30,000 bases of DNA from Chrysomallon squamiferum (lineage: Eukaryota; Mollusca; Gastropoda; Neomphalida; Peltospiridae), in NCBI GenBank assembly GCA_012295275.1, contig CM022669.1, positions 3,791,494-3,821,493 of the forward strand. The letters run 5' to 3'. Both the position numbers and the translations under genes were made by a program. This document shows positions 23,178 through 30,000 of the stretch, one piece after another. The notes beneath the pieces are model-generated. The model ran no database searches, had not been told where the DNA came from, and saw only the letters and a program-made list of their open reading frames with translations. Position 1 is the first letter of the stretch. The number at the start of each line of letters is the position of its first letter.

Positions 23178-25656
23178 ATAAAAAGTGATAAGAAACACAG
23201 AGAGAAAAAAAACATCTGGTAAAGTGATCACCAAATTGTATTCTGTTCTCATCGCTGCCCATATGGTCTATTAACCTTTCCAGTCAGAGTACAATAAGTG
23301 TTTTATCAAAGTAGGTGGTATATGTTTTGTTTTGTTTTCTTTAAGTAAAGTTTATATAAAAAAAGTCTTGGTGTTAAAAGAAAAACTTAGTTTTATCATT
23401 TGGTACGCCGGGAATTCCTGGAATTATTTATCATCCAGTGAACATTAATAAATTCTGTTCAAAATTAAAGGAAATTAAGAAAGAAAAAACTGAAATAATT
23501 TTGAATATAAAATAAAATAATAACTACAAATACCTGTCCTAGAATTATACAGAGTTTAAATATGTACGTCATATTTTGTCTTTAAACGTTATTACTTTTC
23601 AACACAGACAACGATTCGCATCTACATATTTTACTGGAGTTTTAAAGCCTTAGGGTTTTATACTTCGAAAGATATGTTAGCAGAAATATAACAGAAAACA
23701 CCAGTGCAGTAGACAAAAGGCAAATACCCCGAGGAAACTAATTTTAATTTTTTCCTCCCCAGCATTTAAAAACTCTGCCTAATTGGGTTTGGCCGCATCT
23801 GTTAATAAGCAAATAGAGTGTCGCGTCCTTGGAGAATATCATTTAAAAAGTTTTAACAAATAAGTTTTCATCGATTAGCTAACAGCCTTCAGCATGAAGT
23901 TAATGTGCTTTGTATACATGTACACAGAGGTGTGGGTCATTACAGACTTTAATGATCTCATTGGTAAAGATAGCATCCTCATGCATAGCAAGACTGGTCC
24001 ATCGCAGGCCATTTACCAAATTGACACAGTGTTTTCACATGCAAATGTGATGTGGTTTTAAGATTTACGCCACACGGTCCAAGGCGATTGTAAAATAGTA
24101 AACCCCAATACGATAATTTGATCATTCTAAATATCATCGATCTGCTTTCTCGAAAATGGGACAAAACTTGGAGAAATCGAATTTGTTTCGATGACAAACG
24201 AGTGCCGAGATCAAATTGAAGACGTCTTTCCTATCGTCGCTGTGGAAGAGTAAAATGAATTTTCATGTTAAATAAAATTACAGTGTTTCTTAATATTAAT
24301 TTACAACGTGTGAAGATGCTCAAGCTTGTACTAACAAGGCGCAGAGGCAGGCTGTAAGAAAGTAAGAACGTAACCGACATCATCGCATTAATCTTCCAGG
24401 ATCAGTGGCTCCTTCAATTTCATGTTTAGTTATTGAAATTTTATGTACAACAACTTGTCATAAAGACAGTCTGCTCAAAAACAAGATTTTTCTCCTGTAT
24501 CTCCCATTTGTCCTGATTGGTGGTATTTTAAAATTTATTTTTATACTTCATCAAGGGATTTTTTTTTATTTAAGTCGAAAAATCGAGGTTTTGTCCACAA
24601 ATCCTACCTTCTTCCCTTTTTGGTCGCACTAATTAATGACGGATTTTTGCTGTATTTAGAAATGCTTATAAATTTGATTCATTACTTTAAAAGTCATTTT
24701 GAAAAAAGAATATTATGTTAGAATGATTGACACACGTTTTTAAATCATTCGTAGTGATAAAAATAAGCAAAACAACTCGTTCATTTCCCTGTAGAATCCA
24801 TAATTAAATTTCATAGAACTGTTTGTTAATCCTTTAATAGTTTAGTACGTTCGACCTATTTAAATGACAAGAGTATTTTACGAGTAATTGAAAAGTACGT
24901 TATGTAAAGACAGGTTGCAGTTTAACCAAAGTGTCCCAGTACGTCCTGACATATATTATTACCATTCAATAACCTTGGAAAAATGGGTTTTAAATAGTAA
25001 ATAAGAATGATATAAACCACGTACATAATATCAACATCGCAAGCAAAAATTGTCTATTAGCATGTGGGCACTGTTTTCTTGATTTCATAGTTAAAGATTC
25101 AATTTAAATTTTCATGATCAAGTAGATTAAACATTTCGTTTTTATTTAGAAATTAATCCTGCATGTAATTACAGTGGGATTTTTTTGTTTTCTTAATTTA
25201 CAAATATATTAGTATGAGTGGGAGTTGGCAGTAAGTCGAGTGACAATCAGAGAGAACACACGAGAGATGTTGTTTTTCACAGATCAGTAGATGTTCACGA
25301 TTATTAATCTGCCCAGAATTCTTTTCCAAGATCTTTTGGTCTCTGGAACAATCACATCTTATGAGCGATACTGGAACTAATGAAGCGTGAACATCGCGAC
25401 AGCACGCTGGTTTCTGTCTGATTGACCTCGGCGCACTCATCGTCGCAAAACACGACTGCACATCTTATTGAGTTATCGACCCTGGGGAATCACAGGAGAG
25501 TAAATTTTAGCGTGATTTCTTTCAATGGGAAAATCTACTTGGGCAAAAGTGCACTTCATTACAAGTTTATCCAAGTGTTAACGTTTATCCTGCGATACAT
25601 TCATGGCGAATTGAAAGCCCACTCCTAACACCTGCACGACTGAAACCACTTTCCAG

Positions 25657-25744
25657 ATCTGGTAGTCGTAACAGTAACGTATCTGGTAGTCGTAACAGTA
25701 ACGTATCTAGTAGTCGTAACAGTAACGTATCTAGTAGTCGTAAA
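25657..25744. repeat. 24-bp tandem repeat, about 3.6 copies
   Basis: Units beginning ATCTGGTAGTCGTAACAG start at 25657, 25681, 25705 and 25729. The first two have ATCTGG and the last two ATCTAG. The unit includes GTAACGT, which is also an arm of the palindrome at 18471-18485. Confidence 0.92.
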
Positions 25745-25833
25745 GTCACAACTTACAATTTGATTGATCTCAAAATTAATTTTCCTCGGAGAAAAAATAT
25801 TCTTTAAAACAAATACATAGTAAATTATCCCTT

Positions 25834-26120
25834 CAGTAAATTAGGATACAAGTATTATACTACAAAATTATTTTGTATTACGTTGGTTGTTATTTGCATC
25901 AAAATGTTCGTTCAGCGATCTAAAATACAAGTGATATATTATTATTACAGAATAGTTTGTATTATATCTCCTACATAAAGCTGATATTTGTAATAAATTG
26001 TTTGCTCAGTAATTTAGGATACTTGTTTTATATTGCAGAATTATTTTTATTACATGCACTTACTTACAATAACTAGTTTGCTCTGTAATCAAGATACAAG
26101 TATTACATTATTTTTATCAC
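25834..26120. repeat. Diverged tandem repeat of about 75-95 bp, four copies
   Basis: Copies starting near 25834, 25913, 26007 and 26083 share the order CAGTAAT(T)TAGGATACAAGT, TATTA, ACAGAATTATTT, GTATTA. They are separated by TTTGCTC-like linkers. Unit length varies (79, 94 and 76 bp offsets). Confidence 0.65.
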
Positions 26121-26307
26121 TGTATACTTGATATTTATGGACACATGGTGTACAGTGCGCTTTGATTATTGAACATTGCTGTGTATCTATTGTAAAACAG
26201 TTCTGCGTGTTAACATATCGATAATTTACGTTGGTTACATAAAAATAATTTTGCTTGCAGGTGTTTATTTCAGTTTACATTCTTTCTCTCGTTTCTTTAT
26301 TTCTTTA

Positions 26308-26308
26308 C

Positions 26309-26357
<49 letters not shown>

Positions 26358-26440
26358 GTCATTATTATCATTATTATCATTATTATTATTGCTATTGTTA
26401 TTATTAATGCTGTTGTGTGTTGTTCTTATCATCATTATTA
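26308..26440. repeat. (ATT)n repeat with interruptions
   Basis: A pure ATT block at about 26309-26357, then TTA units with GTC and TCA interruptions. Confidence 0.94.
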
Positions 26441-26744
26441 TTTTATTATTATTACTGAAATCTGACAGTATTCATTTAATGTAATTAATATCGATCAGAA
26501 CGTCAAATCATTTCCCGGTAATTATGTTTCTAAGAGACTCAGAAAAAATACTAAAATGAGATTTAACAATGCAAATAATAAATATTTAAGAAAAAAGAGG
26601 AAGAAGAAAAACGAAAAAGAAATAAACGCCATGCAATAGATAATCTGAAATCAAAATAATTTTAAAACAACTCTCAAATTTTCATTAATGTATGATTTCT
26701 CATTTTAAAATAATAAATATTTTATTTCTCTGATATTATTATGT

Positions 26745-26745
<1 letters not shown>

Positions 26746-26814
<69 letters not shown>

Positions 26815-26830
26815 AAGAGAGAGAGAGAGA
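26746..26830. repeat. (GA)n microsatellite
   Basis: A GA tract of about 85 bp with one AAGAAA interruption near 26810. Confidence 0.97.
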
Positions 26831-27537
26831 CTAAAAGTAAACGAAGAATGATAGAGAAACTTAGATGTTATTAGCAGAAGACATGTAGACCAAAGATAAA
26901 ACTTAAAAAAAAGTAAAATAACGGTTTATTGTAATCAAACCGTCCTGTCATTCTGAGGTTTTGTTGGGTTAATCGTGCGTCTAGGAATCCTGCCTCTTGT
27001 TAATTAGTGAACTGGAAACTGTATCTTCTAGATGAAGGGAAGCTAAACGTTAATGCCTGGGGTAAATTTGATTTAGCAGTGTGTTTGGAATTCTAATCAA
27101 CTGTTATGACACATGGTTGAAACCGAATGGTTATTTACGCCAGTTTTCCTCATTTTGCCATTAAAGTCGTACAGTAAATTTTCGCATTCGTCATTTATTT
27201 TATAAAAAGACATAACTTAAATAGAACACTTCGCCTTCTTGAAATTGAAGCTGACTCCAGGCATTATGAAACGCCTGTCAAATTTGAAGAATTGCTAGAA
27301 AACATTTGTTTGTCACTGTGACGAGACGAGATAGAATGACGGTGTGATAATAAACTTCACTCCAGACAGACAGACAGCGAAATCGAACCAGGAATTCTAA
27401 ATAACACAGTTCGCTAATTAGAATGTTTGAGGTTTTGTTTTCATTAAAGATTTCACCAACTTGTTATTGCTGCTCTTGTAGCAGCTGGTTAGTTCGTCTT
27501 CTTGGTATTACAATTATTGTTCTTATGATTCGTATTA

Positions 27538-27544
27538 CTATTAC

Positions 27545-27623
<79 letters not shown>
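27538..27623. repeat. (ATT)n microsatellite
   Basis: A nearly pure ATT run of about 85 bp, the longest AAT-class tract in the window. Confidence 0.97.
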
Positions 27624-27708
27624 TATAAAGCCTTTCTAATTAACTTGCTTCAATACTCAAACACTTTCTTATATAAAATATTTTAAAGTGATAATGCAAT
27701 TTTTGATA

Positions 27709-27716
27709 TATACACA

Positions 27717-27748
<32 letters not shown>

Positions 27749-27836
27749 CACATACATACATATAAATATACATATACATACGTACATACATATATATATA
27801 TATATATATCTATATATATATATATATATATACTGT
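27709..27836. repeat. (CATA)n and (TA)n repeat
   Basis: CATA units to about 27790, then TA dinucleotides with one TC interruption. Confidence 0.95.
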
Positions 27837-28202
27837 ATATGTAAAATATTTTATTCATATTTTAAATGTAATCTATAGTGATCTGGTTATTTACATCCTT
27901 TTATTTAAGTCATTTTTAGTATATATATTTACGACATACAATTGTTTTTAAAATTATATTATATTTACAAGATAAATATGGCTCGGCAGTAAAATGATAC
28001 GGAATATTATGGAATATTATAGCAGTGCTTCAGTTGTCTCGGCTTCAGTACGTACAAAATTCAAATACAACTACAACCTGATTTATTCACTTAACCCTTA
28101 AATAGAATATTAAAGTTTAATATTTATTTCTCATGAATATTCATAAAACAAAACTCATCATGACTGACGTTTTGTAAATGACGCCCACTGTTTTTTATAT
28201 AC

Positions 28203-28225
28203 TTTTTTTTTTTTTTTTTTTTTTT
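28203..28225. repeat. Poly(T) tract
   Basis: A 23-base T homopolymer followed by ggaacggcac. It could be the reversed tail of a minus-strand retroelement, but no body was recognised to its right. Confidence 0.9.
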
Positions 28226-29756
28226 GGAACGGCACCAGGAAATAGATTATTTCTGCAATATAATTAATACCGAATCTCGATGGGACTTTAAATATTTTTT
28301 TTTTAGGTCAAATCATTGTGAATGACAGACCGAAGCTTGCATCGACCGAATTTTTGAAAAACATAACAGCAATTAACACCAGAAGAGCCTAATCGCATAA
28401 AGTTTGTCTTCATCCGCGCTAAAACAGCCATTAATCCATACACGGAGGTACACGAGTGTTGCTCATTAAACGAAACGGAATAAAAATAAAAAAAAAGACG
28501 CAAGAAAGGACTGGGTAAGAAAAGTCCATATTGGCACATTTTCGCTAAGTGTGTAAAGCAATAAAGTTATCACACAAAGTGATTTGTTTTGTCGATGAAT
28601 TGCTCTTCAGAGGTTATTGCAGTCAGCGGTTTGTCTTCATTATGATGATTCTCAAAACTCGTGATGCTCAGTTGTTAGCCTGTTCGAGGACAATGGGTTG
28701 TTGTTCTGGCTTGTCAGACATTTTGACAGCTCTGTTCCGTACTTCGTGTCTTAATGGACGAAACCCTTGTCGTAACTTCATCAAAATATGTTAAAAAATT
28801 AAAATGAATAAAATCTGAGGAGTGTTTGAGCATTCGCTTGAAGACTGGCGGTTTTCTGGATCAATCCTCATAGATTATGCACCATTATTGTTAACAGTTA
28901 AAACGATTGATTTTAAAATATTTCTGTGTATGCTCTTTACTGATTATGTAATATTACGAAATACTGAACACATTTGCAGTCCAGAGTTAAAAGCGTGTTT
29001 AATCACCATACAAATTATAGTGGATGAACCTGTTTCCTTGATACAACGGGTTAAATTCCACAGTTAGCAGCGAAGGATATTTTTATGCAACTTCCCATAA
29101 CAATATCTTTTGATAAACCAGATATGGAGCACTGACTGGAATGGGAAAGAGCCAAATAACTGTCACGATCTTAATCAATGAAAATATTGCATAGCCTGGC
29201 GTCAGCGGGTTTCTACTCTCAGTTTATTACTGACAAAAGCTTCGTGTGTGTTAACGATAAAACTACGCTTAGATGTTATTTACTGATTGCTTAATTAAAC
29301 AATCTTCTTTAGAAAACAAAACAAACCATTAAACGTATTTCTTGTTGCACGCAATCTGTTAACTTGAATTGTCTCTCAAAAACACGCGTTTGTTTTAATG
29401 TCTTAGTCGATTACTTTAGAAGAGCAGAGAAAACAGTTGTTTTACGCTTCTCCAGTGAACTGTGAGTAAAAAGGTCGTAAAGAGGATGCGATCCCGCTGT
29501 CTGCCGGTTTACACGCCGGTTGTTTAATAGACATGCGACGCTCGCGTAAATCTAGAGGGATTCTGCTGTCAAACTGATGTAGCTAACACGTCTGTAGCAA
29601 ACAGTCAAATTTACTTAGTTCTCAAGCATGTTGCAGACAGCTTGTAATTGGGAGATTTACTTTGTTTGTTTGTGTGTGTGTTGTTTTGTCTTTCCCGCTC
29701 GTTTGATTGTTACGTACACTTGGGAGTAGAGTCAGTCTTACAACAGACTTTTCAGT

Positions 29757-29960
29757 AACAACAACGACGACAACGACAACTATGGCGATATATTGAAGAC
29801 GACATCACCGCATAAAATAATAATAACATTATTAGCAACTTAACACTACCACCACCACCACCACGAACAACAACAACAACAACAACAACAATAATAATCT
29901 AATAGTCGAAGTAGTAGAAGGAAAATAGGCCTACTACCATTAATACTATTACTACTAATA
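29757..29960. repeat. Compound AAC/ACC/AAT triplet repeat
   Basis: Degenerate AAC, GAC, ACC, AAT and TACTA triplets running towards the right end of the window. Confidence 0.88.
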
Positions 29961-30000
29961 ATGACGCTAATAATAATATCGAGAACAACATAAGTAAATA

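Noticed and set aside
25198-25461. Minus-strand 87-codon Cys-containing frame
   Set aside because: Cysteine spacing is irregular, there is no signal peptide or recognised domain, and no splice or promoter context supports it.

Overview
This window looks like AT-rich animal nuclear DNA. It has spliceosomal introns with GT/AG borders, very dense microsatellites ((CT/GA)n, (AAT)n, (AGT)n, (CA)n, CTGT/CTAT, CATA) and a few tRNA-like SINE remnants. The single clear gene most resembles invertebrate (protostome) beta-type nicotinic acetylcholine receptor subunits. Long introns, heavy simple repeats and tRNA-Lys-like SINEs together suggest a mollusc, most plausibly a cephalopod. That assignment is inference; no diagnostic marker is present.

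The gene is a non-alpha nicotinic acetylcholine receptor (nAChR) subunit on the + strand. I assembled it by hand from six exons: 7028-7112 (start codon and signal peptide), 12166-12299, 13371-13415, 14149-14258, 15467-16454 and 18557-18763 (stop). All splice phases agree, and the joined CDS is 1569 bp, or 522 codons plus stop. The product has a signal peptide, a ligand-binding domain with a C-x13-C Cys-loop, M1-M3, an MX helix, a long intracellular loop with an MA helix, M4 and a short extracellular tail. It lacks the vicinal cysteines of alpha subunits but keeps the loop D Trp, so it should act as a complementary (beta-type) partner in a cation-selective heteropentamer. A 45-bp exon-like segment at 3668-3712 has strong splice sites and a compatible phase. 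It may be an alternative 5' exon.

Layout: 1-6700 is repeat-rich 5' flank, or a distal intron if 3668-3712 is real. 6700-7027 is a candidate proximal promoter and 5' UTR with an NRF-1-like site. 7028-18763 is the receptor gene. 18764-20231 is 3' UTR or downstream flank with three AATAAA signals. 20232-30000 has no gene I can support, only microsatellites, diverged tandem repeats and one more SINE-like remnant.

The unexplained structure is mostly around the exons. Exon 2 sits between a triplet microsatellite that forms its acceptor tract and a perfect 39-bp minisatellite just after its donor. Exon 5 is flanked by complementary (CA)n and (GT)n tracts. Exon 1 lies between a long (CT)n and a long (GA)n tract. 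The last exon is preceded by a duplicated palindromic element. I see no CRISPR, operon or new multi-gene system.
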